Positions 6,416-12,792 of a DNA stretch of 12,792 bases are shown one piece after another (the stretch's first letter is position 1; every line of letters begins with the position of its first letter). The notes beneath the pieces are model-generated. The model had not been told where the DNA came from. It made no database searches and saw only the letters and a list, made by a program, of their open reading frames with translations. Source of the DNA: Methanosarcina sp. (lineage in GTDB: Archaea > Halobacteriota > Methanosarcinia > Methanosarcinales > Methanosarcinaceae). The stretch is taken from positions 273 to 13,064 of the forward strand of contig DUIO01000025.1 of the NCBI GenBank assembly GCA_013330315.1, given 5' to 3'. A program made the translations under genes and the position numbers.

Positions 6416-7156
6416 TTAACTCCAGAACTCTTCTTCGTTATCGGGAAGATCTATTTCCATTACCTCATCAAGCCTTTTACGCTTTTCCCTGTTTTCAGCC
6501 ATTTTTCCTGGTTTTTCTTCCCTGCCCGGAGGATAAATATTTTTCTTTTCTTCCTCATTGCAGGACGCAAAGATTGTTGCATGCTTATCCCTGGAAATTA
6601 CTCTCTCCTGGACTTTCGGCTTTTCCTGAGCCTTTGGTTGTGGCTTTGCGTATATGATCGGATTCTCTTCAACAGGATCCTTTTTCAGTCTGGCTTCAAG
6701 TCTGAGGGAAGCTTTTTCAGCTTCGATACCAGCATGTCCTTTTTGCAGCTTTTCTCCGTGGTCTTCTTCAGGACTTTTTTCAGGTTTTGTATCCACAATG
6801 TTTTCGCGGCATCCAAAAAATAATTTTTGAGTGTCTTTTTCTGCGGTGTGGGAATGCTCTTCTTCTCTCTCAAGACGTCTTTCCTGAGGTCTTTCTACCG
6901 GCCTGGTTGGCGTCCAGTCTCCTTTTTCAGAGACGTTTTTCCATCTTGGAAGAGGCTGCCTCCCTCGCTTGCGGAAGGTATCTTCGGCATATGTATCTCT
7001 GTTATGCTCAGCATTTCCGGACCTGACTTTGCTTGTTGCGTTATAGCCTATTAAACAGGTGGGTTCCCTTGTTCTCCATTCCAGGCAAAAGAGGTGGCAT
7101 TCCCGCCCTTTGCATGATTGGGCTATATCAAGTGGACAAACTTCTGGAAGGGCCAT
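6416..7156 (-). CDS. Cys-rich N-terminus/disordered charged protein, function unknown
   Basis: A predicted 246-residue protein that I do not recognise. The first 40 residues hold a compact cysteine cluster (C7, C15, C20, C24, C34; pattern C-x7-C-x4-C-x3-C-x9-C, including KGRECHLFCLEW), which looks like a zinc or Fe-S binding knuckle. From about residue 45 on it is low in complexity, rich in Glu, Lys, Arg and Pro, and probably disordered. It ends in an acidic-aromatic tail, DLPDNEEEFWS, resembling protein-docking tails. No signal peptide or membrane segment is seen. I chose ATG 7156 because the cysteine motif starts just after it. An upstream TTG (7210) would add 18 residues with no ribosome site. 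A TATA-like element (TTTTTTATATTC, about 7173-7184 on the opposite strand) lies about 25 bases upstream of this ATG, so the transcript could be nearly leaderless. It lies on the same strand as the CDIN1-like gene, but 500 bases away. Confidence 0.7.
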   Translation of the reverse strand: MALPEVCPLDIAQSCKGRECHLFCLEWRTREPTCLIGYNATSKVRSGNAEHNRDTYAEDTFRKRGRQPLPRWKNVSEKGDWTPTRPVERPQERRLEREEEHSHTAEKDTQKLFFGCRENIVDTKPEKSPEEDHGEKLQKGHAGIEAEKASLRLEARLKKDPVEENPIIYAKPQPKAQEKPKVQERVISRDKHATIFASCNEEEKKNIYPPGREEKPGKMAENREKRKRLDEVMEIDLPDNEEEFWS

Positions 7157-7315
7157 AATATTAGAATATGCAGAATATAAAAAATAGTTAACGGTGATGA
7201 AGTGAAGCAAAATGGTCAGAGAGCTGAAAAGGCACGAGTTTTCTGAAGGTTTTTAAGGCTTGGGTTTTTAGGGAAAGACCGGGGAGCGGGAAAGGAGGGG
7301 GCAAGTCCTGAGCTT
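7157..7315. other. Spacer, no supported gene
   Basis: This holds the likely upstream region of the 6416-7156 gene and a purine-rich stretch (7271-7301, with GGAGGGG at 7294-7300). Nothing else was identified. Confidence 0.4.
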
Positions 7316-7423
7316 ATGCCCAATAGTTCTTTAATATGGCTTCAACTCAGTGGAGTTTATACTAATCTTGGCGAATATGAAAAGGCTGTGTACTCCATTA
7401 AAAAATCAGCATTGTTAATGTGA
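7316..7423 (+). pseudogene. Single TPR-repeat remnant
   Basis: A 35-codon frame (ATG 7316 to TGA 7423) encodes a good match to one tetratricopeptide repeat: Trp8, Leu11, Tyr15, Gly19, Tyr21 and Ala24 fall on TPR consensus positions 4, 7, 11, 15, 17 and 20 (core VYTNLGEYEKAVYSIKKS). A single repeat does not make a functional TPR protein, and no coding sequence continues on either side. It is best read as debris of a larger TPR gene; such proteins are common in Methanosarcina. GGAGG at 7294 is too far upstream to be a convincing ribosome site. Confidence 0.4.
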
Positions 7424-7798
7424 TCATTTCGGTTAAAGACGTTAAAGGGCAAATTGTAGCTTTTTTACCTAATTGAGTTGGAACGGGGGATAACGGATGA
7501 AGGGGCATTTTGAATTAAATTTTCATGATACGTTGAGGTTCAAAAAACGGTAGATTTGTTATTGAACTTTAATTTGACAGATGCATAAATATTAAAATGA
7601 ATATCTGGGCTTCACACTCCGGTTTTTCTCATATATTCGAAATTTCTATGCTGTATTCTCTGATTTTCACTATTTTTCACTTTTCTGAAAAATTCTATGC
7701 AGATGAAATAAGTTTTTTGCCAGAAAATACTCTATTAATTAGTGAATTCCGTCAAATTAGGATTAAATAGGATATTTGCTAAAATAAGAGTAACGATT
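7424..7798. other. AT-rich spacer upstream of the VOC gene
   Basis: No gene supported on either strand. A TATA-like ATTAAATAGG (about 7762-7771) lies about 30 bases before ATG 7799 and might serve as its promoter. A GTG at 7742 is in frame with the VOC gene, but the 19 extra residues do not resemble the family. Confidence 0.4.
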
Positions 7799-8284
7799 AT
7801 GAAATCAAAAAAATCTGCACTACTAAGAATGGACAGTGTCGGCATTGTTGTTGACGACCTCAAAACTGCTATCGCGTTCTTTACAGAACTTGGTCTGGAG
7901 CTAGAAGGCGAAACGACAGTTGAAGGACGATGGGTCGACCGAGTCGTTGGGCTCGATGGTGTCAGAAGCGACATTGTGATAATGCGGACTCCCGACGGCC
8001 ATAGCAGACTTGAACTGAGCAAGTTCCGGACGCCTCTGGCGCAGAGCGCCGAGCCAAACGCGCCGGTGAACACGCTCGGTATACGTCGCATCATGTTCGC
8101 CGTCACGGACATCGACGACGTTGTTGCTCGCCTGCAGAAGCTCGGGGCCGAACTTGTTGGCGAGGTGGTACAGTACGAGGACATATACCGACTCTGCTAC
8201 CTCCGCGGCCCCGAGGGCATTCTCGTCGCGCTGGCCGAACAACTCGGCAATAAATCGACAGCGGATGTTTTAGGAAATTCTTAA
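7799..8284 (+). CDS. VOC (glyoxalase/bleomycin-resistance fold) family protein, probably acquired
   Basis: A predicted 161-residue protein with two beta-alpha-beta-beta-beta modules: the first starts at MDSVGIVVDDLKTAIAFF (from 11) and the second at RIMFAVTDIDDVVARL (97-112). The family includes glyoxalase I, dioxygenases and resistance proteins. Of the usual metal ligands, Glu72 (SRLELS) and Glu147 (VALAEQ) are present. The first-strand position, often His, is Ser13 (DSVGIVV), and the second module's first strand also lacks a clear His. Metal binding is thus uncertain and the substrate cannot be named. ATG 7799 is preferred (weak AAGAG upstream); in-frame GTG 7742 and ATG 7829 are alternatives. 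From about 7840 to 8250 the sequence is visibly G+C-rich with many C/G-ending codons (CTC, GTC, GAC, CGC), unlike its AT-rich neighbours. This suggests horizontal transfer, probably from a bacterium. The transposase-like remnant downstream fits that. Confidence 0.85.
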   Translation: MKSKKSALLRMDSVGIVVDDLKTAIAFFTELGLELEGETTVEGRWVDRVVGLDGVRSDIVIMRTPDGHSRLELSKFRTPLAQSAEPNAPVNTLGIRRIMFAVTDIDDVVARLQKLGAELVGEVVQYEDIYRLCYLRGPEGILVALAEQLGNKSTADVLGNS

Positions 8285-8397
8285 CGAAAAATTTGCTGCC
8301 AGAGAATTAACAATTAAATGAAGACATTCCGATCAAATCTAACCATCTATTCTCTCCTAACCCTAAATTAACTCCCAATATTTCAGAAGGAACTTAA

Positions 8398-8571
8398 TCA
8401 ATAGTAGAATGATTTTCTATAAAAGTTATGCTGAATGACTATTGCCGTCATTAGAATGGGGGCAGACCATAGAGCTTTCAACCCTCTAAAATCTATAATT
8501 CTGTCTTTTTTGTGGATCTCCTTTTGATCTATCAACTGCCCAATTCCAGAAATTTGTGTAAAAAATGATGC
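8398..8571 (-). pseudogene. Transposase C-terminal remnant (DDE type, tentative)
   Basis: A minus-strand frame is open from 8571 to TGA at 8398-8400 (57 codons) and lacks a credible start and ribosome site. It reads ISGIGQLIDQKEIHKKDRII, then DFRGLKAL, SAPILMTAIVIQHNFYRKSF. The pattern RGLK followed about 16 residues later by an aromatic/His-Asn-Phe-x-Arg/Lys motif resembles the C-terminus of archaeal and bacterial DDE transposases (RGLK...YNFIRPH). Neither the N-terminal catalytic part nor the terminal inverted repeats was found. The family assignment is tentative. Confidence 0.4.
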
Positions 8572-8779
8572 TTAAAACAGTTTCTTTTTTAGTCCACTAG
8601 ACTCCTATTTTTTTCGGCCGACGGTTGATCTGATTAATAAACTCAGCTTGATTGTATCAAGGGGAGGTTATAAGACAAAAGGTGAAATAATTTTTATGCA
8701 AAATTGTTCCTTTCTAGAAAAAAAGAGTTAAAGTAATTTGATTTTTTAAACAGACTCCACTAGGCTTTTAACTCAGAGT
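8572..8779. other. AT-rich spacer 3' of prs
   Basis: No gene supported. On the minus strand a T7 tract (8718-8725) lies about 55 bases beyond the prs stop and is the likeliest termination signal. TCCACTAG occurs twice (8593-8600 and 8756-8763), about 160 bases apart; its significance is unknown. Confidence 0.4.
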
Positions 8780-9631
8780 TTACCTCTCCGAAAGGGCTTC
8801 TGCAATAAGAGGGGCAACACTCAATTTACTTTCAGCTTTTTCGAGAGTGTCGGTTGCAATTATGTCTCTTACGCCTGCATTAAACAGCCTTAAAGCTGCA
8901 TTTCTTGTAAGGACAGGGTGTACGCATGCAAGGTGAACATCAATTGCTCCCTGGGCTTTAAGCATCCGTATTGACTCAGCCATTGTCCCTCCGGTTGCGA
9001 TCATATCATCCACGAGGACAACGTGCCGTCCGGTTACGTCAAGGTTCTTTGTTTTAATTACAACCGTGTCTCCGCTGAGCCTTGTTTTCTGAAGATGGTC
9101 ATAATCAAAACCATTTCCTGAAGCTACATTCCTTACAAGCCCCTGGGCTCCTTCGTCCGGGGCGACCAGCATTGGTCCCTCAAGGCCGAAACCTGCTATA
9201 TAAGTGCCTAGAAGGTTTGCTGCATCAAGATTTGTAGCAGGGCAGGGGAAGTAATCAAGTATGCTTTTTTCGTGAATATTTATCGTGAAAACCCTGTCGG
9301 CATTAATGCAGCGGGCGATAGCGCGGGCGCTTATGGGCTCTCCGGGCTTGAACTTCTTGTCCTGCCTGGCATAACCCATGTAAGGGACCACAACATTGAT
9401 TTCAGCTGCCTCTTCACAGGCATCAATAAGCTGGAGCAGGGATACAAAATCAGAATCTGTAGGGGTGCTCTGGATAATGGTCACTTTTTCATTTTGGGTC
9501 TGTTCTGCGATTCTAAGATAAAGTTCCCCGTCAGGGAAGCGATTAAATTCGCAAAGCCCAGGTTCTGTCCCTAGAGCCCTGGCAGTGCGGCTGGCAAGTA
9601 ACTGTGATGCGGGTCCACCTATGATCTTCAA
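8780..9631 (-). CDS. prs: Ribose-phosphate diphosphokinase (PRPP synthetase)
   Basis: A complete 283-residue enzyme. It makes 5-phosphoribosyl 1-diphosphate from ribose 5-phosphate and ATP, feeding nucleotide, histidine and tryptophan synthesis in the cytoplasm. Visible motifs: GGPASQ at the N-terminus; FNRFPDGE (29-36); ARQDKKFKPGEPISAR (88-103), the conserved ATP-binding region; NIHEKS with His120 in the position of the catalytic-site histidine; QKTR (Lys182, Arg184) of the catalytic flexible loop; and the PRPP-binding loop VVLVDDMIATGGTM (204-217). The short length, about 30 residues less than bacterial enzymes, is normal for archaeal forms. The start is TTG 9631, supported by GAGGT (9639-9643 on the other strand) seven bases upstream; the ATG overlapping it upstream is out of frame. 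It lies 97 bases after moaC on the same strand, with its own possible promoter between. Confidence 0.96.
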   Translation of the reverse strand: MKIIGGPASQLLASRTARALGTEPGLCEFNRFPDGELYLRIAEQTQNEKVTIIQSTPTDSDFVSLLQLIDACEEAAEINVVVPYMGYARQDKKFKPGEPISARAIARCINADRVFTINIHEKSILDYFPCPATNLDAANLLGTYIAGFGLEGPMLVAPDEGAQGLVRNVASGNGFDYDHLQKTRLSGDTVVIKTKNLDVTGRHVVLVDDMIATGGTMAESIRMLKAQGAIDVHLACVHPVLTRNAALRLFNAGVRDIIATDTLEKAESKLSVAPLIAEALSER

Positions 9632-9638
9632 GATTCAT

Positions 9639-9679
9639 ACCTCAGTGTGCCGTCTTGATATATCGCATCCTTTAAAAAG
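9639..9679 (-). promoter_or_regulatory. Ribosome site and possible promoter of prs
   Basis: GAGGT (9639-9643, minus strand) sets the TTG start of prs. Further upstream, CTTTTTAAAG (9670-9679) is TATA-like and would place a start site near 9650. Cotranscription from moaC is equally possible, so only the ribosome site is firm. Confidence 0.35.
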
Positions 9680-9728
9680 CTTATTTTTAATGGGCTCTGT
9701 TTTTTCCCGGCTTTACCTTTTCGAAACT

Positions 9729-10196
9729 TCATCCTTTAAGCTTTTCAAGCACCCTGATGTTTCTTATCAGTGTATGCGGGTAATTCCCGTTTTCGTCCTT
9801 TTCTGCAGATTTTACCATATCCCATACGGTAAGCAGTGAAACCGAAACCCCGGTCAGAGCTTCCATTTCAACTCCGGTTTTTCCGACAGTCCTGACCTCG
9901 ACTACGGCAGAAACAGCTTCTTCCCCTATCTCAAAGTCCACGTCTATCCCTGTTATAGGGATCTGATGGCACATTGGAATCGTCTCGGGAGTTTTTTTAA
10001 CTGCAAGCACGGCTGCTACTCTGGCAGTTGCAAACACATTTCCTTTCTCTACAGTGCCTGTTCTTATTTTCTCTATGGTTTCTGCGGAAAGTACGATTTC
10101 TCCTGCAGCCCTTGCCAGCCTGGAAACATTATTTTTTTCGCTTATATCAACCATTCGTGCCCTACCGGCTTCGATATGAGTAAATGACTTCTCCAC
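9729..10196 (-). CDS. moaC: Cyclic pyranopterin monophosphate synthase
   Basis: A 155-residue MoaC, close to the usual family length. It converts the MoaA product 3',8-cyclo-7,8-dihydroguanosine triphosphate to cyclic pyranopterin monophosphate, the second step of molybdopterin/tungstopterin synthesis; methanogens need this cofactor for formylmethanofuran dehydrogenase. Motifs seen: THIEAGRARMVDIS (6-19), KGNVFATAR (Lys51 onward), PMCHQIP (Cys76, His77), GKTGVEMEALTG (105-116, with Glu110 and Glu112) and WDMVKSAEKD (Asp126, Lys129). These match the catalytic Lys, His, Asp and Lys of the family. Start GTG 10196 is chosen for family length and GGTGA four bases upstream; a TTG at 10253 would add 19 residues unlike other MoaC proteins. 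It probably forms a cluster with the small gene upstream and prs downstream. Confidence 0.95.
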   Translation of the reverse strand: MEKSFTHIEAGRARMVDISEKNNVSRLARAAGEIVLSAETIEKIRTGTVEKGNVFATARVAAVLAVKKTPETIPMCHQIPITGIDVDFEIGEEAVSAVVEVRTVGKTGVEMEALTGVSVSLLTVWDMVKSAEKDENGNYPHTLIRNIRVLEKLKG

Positions 10197-10276
10197 AAAA
10201 TCACCACGTTTTTCGTACCTATTTTTTGTAGTTTCCGCTCTTTTTGCTTGCAATTTCCGATTTCTTAGTTTTCCGT

Positions 10277-10462
10277 TCAGTCAATCCGTATTTGTTTTCG
10301 CTGCGAGTAGTCCTCAATTATCTGCTGCAGTTTCTCTGCAAGCTCCTCGGCTTCTTCAAGGTTAAGTTTTATTACTTCTTCGTCTTCCCCGTGAAAAACC
10401 GTAATTCTTATTCTTGTCCTTTCGATTTCCACGTCTATCTTTCTTTCAAAATCATACACCAA
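10277..10462 (-). CDS. Small acidic protein, function unknown
   Basis: A 61-residue frame I do not recognise. Its composition is protein-like: an N-terminal half predicted as two or three beta strands (RKIDVEIERTRIRITVFHG), then a Glu-rich amphipathic helix (LEEAEELAEKLQQIIEDYSQ). This beta-beta-alpha layout suggests a small folded domain rather than chance. The TTG start at 10462 is preceded by the purine run GAGGGGG nine bases upstream, a strong ribosome site; the adjacent GTG (10459) is an alternative. It has no Cys, signal peptide or membrane segment. It ends 80 bases before moaC on the same strand, so the two may be cotranscribed, but a role in cofactor synthesis would be guesswork. Confidence 0.7.
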   Translation of the reverse strand: MVYDFERKIDVEIERTRIRITVFHGEDEEVIKLNLEEAEELAEKLQQIIEDYSQRKQIRID

Positions 10463-10893
10463 AGCCTGTTACCCCCTCAATATGAAATTCATCGAGAATT
10501 AACATATGAACTATCATTGTTAAATATTGATTCTTTTTTTAATACTGATTACTGCTTGAATATCGATTATTATTCGAATATTATTCGAATATTATACTGT
10601 TATGAATAACGTTAGGATATTATTTGAGTATTGTCTGAACATTGTTCCATTTGAATGGTATTTAATCCCTTATTCTTTACCCGAATCTTAGTCTCGAATT
10701 TTTATCTGAAATTTTAACCCTAATTTTTATCTGAAATTTTAACCTTAATTTTAGTCTAGAATTTATTCAGAATTTTGTATCATGGCCTGCTTTTAGAAAT
10801 AGCCTGCTTTTGAAAATTATTCCTGGATTACTACTTCTTTGTTATTTCTGACTAGTTTACTCCCATATACCTGCATATTTTTACCATAACTCA
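10463..10893. other. AT-rich spacer with short tandem repeats
   Basis: No gene supported on either strand. It contains ATTATTCGAAT twice in tandem (10569-10590), a 25-bp repeat (10696-10764, listed separately), and an imperfect 18-base duplication GCCTGCTTTT-A/G-GAAA (about 10786-10819). The left end should hold the promoter of the 10462 gene, for which a minus-strand CAATATTTAAC (about 10518-10528) is a weak TATA candidate. Confidence 0.5.
10696..10764. repeat. 25-bp tandem repeat, about 2.5 copies
   Basis: The unit TAATTTTTATCTGAAATTTTAACCC occurs at 10696-10720 (first base G) and 10721-10745 (last base T), differing only at those positions. A partial, diverged third copy (TAATTTTAGTCTAGAATTT) follows. 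The near identity of the first two copies points to a recent duplication. Confidence 0.8.
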
Positions 10894-12396
10894 TCATCCT
10901 ATTTCTGCCTCTTTGATTATTTGAGGAATCTTTTCAAGGACATCAGTAGCAAGCAGTGCGTTTCCTGCTTTTTCAAAGGCCAGGTCTCCGGCTGCCCCAT
11001 TGATATAGGCTGCACAGGCTGCGGCAAGAAATGCCGGATTTTTTGAAAAAAGGGACCCTGTAATGCCTGCCAGAACGTCTCCGGTGCCTCCTACAGTCAT
11101 TCCCGGATTTCCTGTCCTGTTTAGAAGGGTTTGTTTTCCATCTGAAATAATGTCTATCTTGCCTTTCAGAAGCGTTACCACTCCTTTTTCTTCGGAAAAC
11201 TCCCTGACGGCTTTTTCGCGGGATTCAGGGGCCCCGGGTGTTTCCATACCTCTAAGGCGTGCAAACTCCGCCGCATGCGGGGTCACTATTATTTCGCAGT
11301 TTCCTGCAAGGGTCTCGAAGAGGATTCCTGAAAGGGCTGAAAGAGCATCGGCATCCAGGACTACTTTTCTACAGAAGGGCAGTATCTTTCTAACAGTCTC
11401 AAGAGTCTCTGTTGCTCGCCCAAGCCCCATTCCCATAACAACAACATCGTGAGAGTTAATCAGGTCCGGAAGAATCGACAGGTCCTCAGGGCAGAGGATA
11501 TTTGACGATAATTTCCTCACGATAAGGTCCGGAGAATAAGAAGCCACGACCTTCGCTATAGACTCGGGCACTGCTGCCGTTACAAGGTCTGCTCCCGCCT
11601 TCAGGGCTGCAAGTGATGCAAGTGCCGGAGCTCCGGAATAAGGCCCTCCCCCTATGATAAGGACTCTTCCTGCATTTCCTTTATGCGCCTCGGACCTTCT
11701 CTTTTGAAGCATCTGCAGGTCACCAGGACCAACATAGTGTTCCGCATCCGCACAGACCCCTATTTCTGCAACTTTTACCATACCCGTATGCTCTTTTGCC
11801 TGCTCACTCATAAGCCCTGTTTTCATGCGGTGAAAAGTTAAGGTAAGGTCTGCATACACGGCTTTTTTAAATTCTCCTCCATCAGGGTCAATCCCGGACG
11901 GGACATCCACTGAAATTACGGGCTTTCCTGATTTTCCTTCCCTGTTTATCAAATCGATCGCAGTTGATTCGGGCTCTTTTACCTCTCCTTTTACTCCTGT
12001 GCCGAAGATAGCATCTACAAGCATGTCAGCATCTGAAAACCAGCCAGAAGCTGCAAGCTGGCTTGAGTCTTTGATTTCAATCACCTGGACCCTGCTAAAC
12101 CTTAACAGGGAGAAATTATGTAGAGCTTCTTCGGTCCTTATATCCTCGACTTTTCCAAGCAGGATTATTCTTACAACATATCCCGGCGTGCCTGCAAGGT
12201 GCCTGGCGGCAACAAAAGCATCCCCTCCATTATTACCTCTGCCTGCTACAAACAGTACCTTTCCGCTCCCTAGCCTTTCCCTTACACCCTGTGCAATAGC
12301 TGCCCCCGCATTTTCCATTAACTGAACCGGAGACAAGCCCAGATATGCACAGTTTATATCAATTGCCCTCATTCTTAACGAATTAATATATTTCAT
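10894..12396 (-). CDS. nnr: Bifunctional NAD(P)HX epimerase / ADP-dependent NAD(P)HX dehydratase
   Basis: A complete 500-residue fusion that repairs hydrated NADH and NADPH. The N-terminal YjeF-like domain (1-about 215) interconverts the R and S epimers: LMENAG (26-31), GRGNNGGDA (52-60), DAIFGTG (Asp128) and VDVPSGID (163-170). The C-terminal ribokinase-like domain (about 235-495) dehydrates S-NAD(P)HX using ADP: AHKGNAGRVLIIGG (237-250), MGMGLGR (321-327), LDADAL (347-352), VTPHAAEFARL (371-381) and NPGMTVGGTGDVLAG (430-444) with catalytic Asp440. Both sites look intact. The fused order is that of the common prokaryotic form. ATG 12396 is the natural start, being at the family N-terminus (MKYINSLRMRAID); the ribosome site is weak (AGG about ten bases upstream). 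The gene stands alone between two AT-rich repeat-bearing spacers. Confidence 0.96.
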   Translation of the reverse strand: MKYINSLRMRAIDINCAYLGLSPVQLMENAGAAIAQGVRERLGSGKVLFVAGRGNNGGDAFVAARHLAGTPGYVVRIILLGKVEDIRTEEALHNFSLLRFSRVQVIEIKDSSQLAASGWFSDADMLVDAIFGTGVKGEVKEPESTAIDLINREGKSGKPVISVDVPSGIDPDGGEFKKAVYADLTLTFHRMKTGLMSEQAKEHTGMVKVAEIGVCADAEHYVGPGDLQMLQKRRSEAHKGNAGRVLIIGGGPYSGAPALASLAALKAGADLVTAAVPESIAKVVASYSPDLIVRKLSSNILCPEDLSILPDLINSHDVVVMGMGLGRATETLETVRKILPFCRKVVLDADALSALSGILFETLAGNCEIIVTPHAAEFARLRGMETPGAPESREKAVREFSEEKGVVTLLKGKIDIISDGKQTLLNRTGNPGMTVGGTGDVLAGITGSLFSKNPAFLAAACAAYINGAAGDLAFEKAGNALLATDVLEKIPQIIKEAEIG

Positions 12397-12437
12397 GATG
12401 ATTGCCTGCCCATCTTTCTGCCCCTCTTTATTAAATT

Positions 12438-12536
12438 CTTATTTGCTGCTCCGATTTACTTGCTATTCTGTTTATTTGCTATTCTAATTTTCCCGCTGGT
12501 TCAATTTACTTGCCGGTCTAATTTTCTAGCTTTTTT
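12438..12536. repeat. 17-bp degenerate tandem repeat, about six copies
   Basis: Units resembling AATTTACTTGCTATTCT start at 12438 (short), 12453, 12470, 12486, 12503 and 12520, with a period of 16-17 bases. Two sub-types are visible, ending in GCTATTCT and in GCTGGTTC/GCCGGTCT. The array lies just upstream of nnr. The 79-codon plus-strand frame through it (12460-12699) is translation of repeat and has no protein-like features. Confidence 0.75.
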
Positions 12537-12610
12537 TACTGAAGTATTTTATACTGAAGTAGATTTATCTGTTATTATTAATTATATACACTACAACCCT
12601 GATAACAACG

Positions 12611-12727
12611 TATGCCCCGGAATAATGTATATGCCGATAAAAGCAAATTACTTCCGTAGAAGCTGTTATGCAGTAAAGGTGAGCTATGCCCTGGAATAAT
12701 AGGGCAGGCTTGTTACCTGGAAGTAAT
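12611..12727. repeat. Spaced direct repeat with nested inverted repeat
   Basis: TATGCCCCGGAATAAT (12611-12626) recurs as TATGCCCTGGAATAAT (12685-12700), 74 bases apart with one mismatch. ATTACTTCC (12647-12655) pairs with GGAAGTAAT (12719-12727). The second direct copy also forms a hairpin, GCCCT (12688-12692) with AGGGC (12701-12705). The 12537-12792 stretch has no supported gene; it may be the control region of a gene to the right. Confidence 0.6.
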
Positions 12728-12792
12728 CTTTAATAAGTAGTTTCATTAATAGTAACAAATGTATAGTAAGAGGAACTAATAACTGAAGTTAG

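Noticed and set aside
7194..7246. C/D box guide RNA candidate (GTGATGA, then CTGA at 7224 and 7243)
   Set aside because: The length and the C and D boxes fit, but no C' box lies between the two CTGA motifs, no terminal stem was evident, and CTGA is frequent by chance.
7742..7798. GTG 7742 as the start of the VOC gene
   Set aside because: The 19 extra residues lie in AT-rich spacer DNA and precede the point where family similarity and G+C-rich composition begin; ATG 7799 fits better.
10463..10893. CRISPR array or replication origin in the repeat-rich spacers
   Set aside because: Repeats are contiguous without unique spacers, units are degenerate and AT-rich, and no cas, orc/cdc6 or origin-type element is nearby.
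12460..12699. 79-codon plus-strand frame after nnr
   Set aside because: It crosses the 17-bp repeats and the direct/inverted repeats, has no ribosome site, and shows no protein-like pattern.

Overview
The window looks like chromosomal DNA of a methanogenic archaeon of the genus Methanosarcina. The reasons are: an archaeal Mre11-Rad50 pair joined by a GTGA overlap; an F420-dependent luciferase-like oxidoreductase; archaeal-type PRPP synthetase, MoaC and fused NAD(P)HX repair enzyme; frequent GTG and TTG starts; moderate G+C genes separated by long, very AT-rich spacers with degenerate short tandem repeats; and remnants of a TPR protein and a transposase. The genus is an inference from these traits; the species cannot be fixed by reading alone.

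Layout. 1-3558 (+): the 3' end of mre11 and complete rad50, translationally coupled. 3559-3752: a spacer with a 12-13 bp tandem repeat and a two-hairpin/T-tract terminator for the next gene. 3753-4751 (-): an F420-dependent oxidoreductase of the glucose-6-phosphate dehydrogenase-like group. 4752-5102: an AT-rich spacer with about eight copies of a 19-bp repeat. 5103-5903 (-): an archaeal homologue of the eukaryotic CDIN1 (C15orf41) family, with TPD motif and PD-(D/E)XK nuclease residues. 5904-6415: a spacer that seems to hold a decayed minus-strand coding fragment. 6416-7156 (-): an unrecognised protein with a five-cysteine N-terminus and a long charged, probably disordered tail. 7157-7798: a spacer with a single TPR-repeat remnant.

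7799-8284 (+): a VOC (glyoxalase-fold) protein whose G+C and codon use are clearly higher than its surroundings, probably a recent bacterial acquisition; a transposase-like C-terminal remnant lies just downstream. 8780-10462 (-): a probable cluster transcribed as small acidic protein, then moaC, then prs (ribose-phosphate diphosphokinase). 10463-10893: a repeat-rich AT spacer. 10894-12396 (-): bifunctional NAD(P)HX epimerase/dehydratase. 12397-12792: a non-coding spacer with 17-bp degenerate repeats and a pair of larger direct/inverted repeats.

How the genes relate. Mre11-Rad50 processes DNA ends. The CDIN1-like predicted nuclease and the Cys-rich disordered protein next to it may also act on nucleic acids, but that link rests on family features and proximity only. 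prs, moaC and nnr are housekeeping genes for PRPP, molybdo/tungstopterin cofactor and nicotinamide cofactor repair. No complete mobile element, CRISPR array, rRNA or tRNA was seen. The most notable gene is the CDIN1-family nuclease; the most notable non-coding signals are the short tandem repeat arrays in several spacers.
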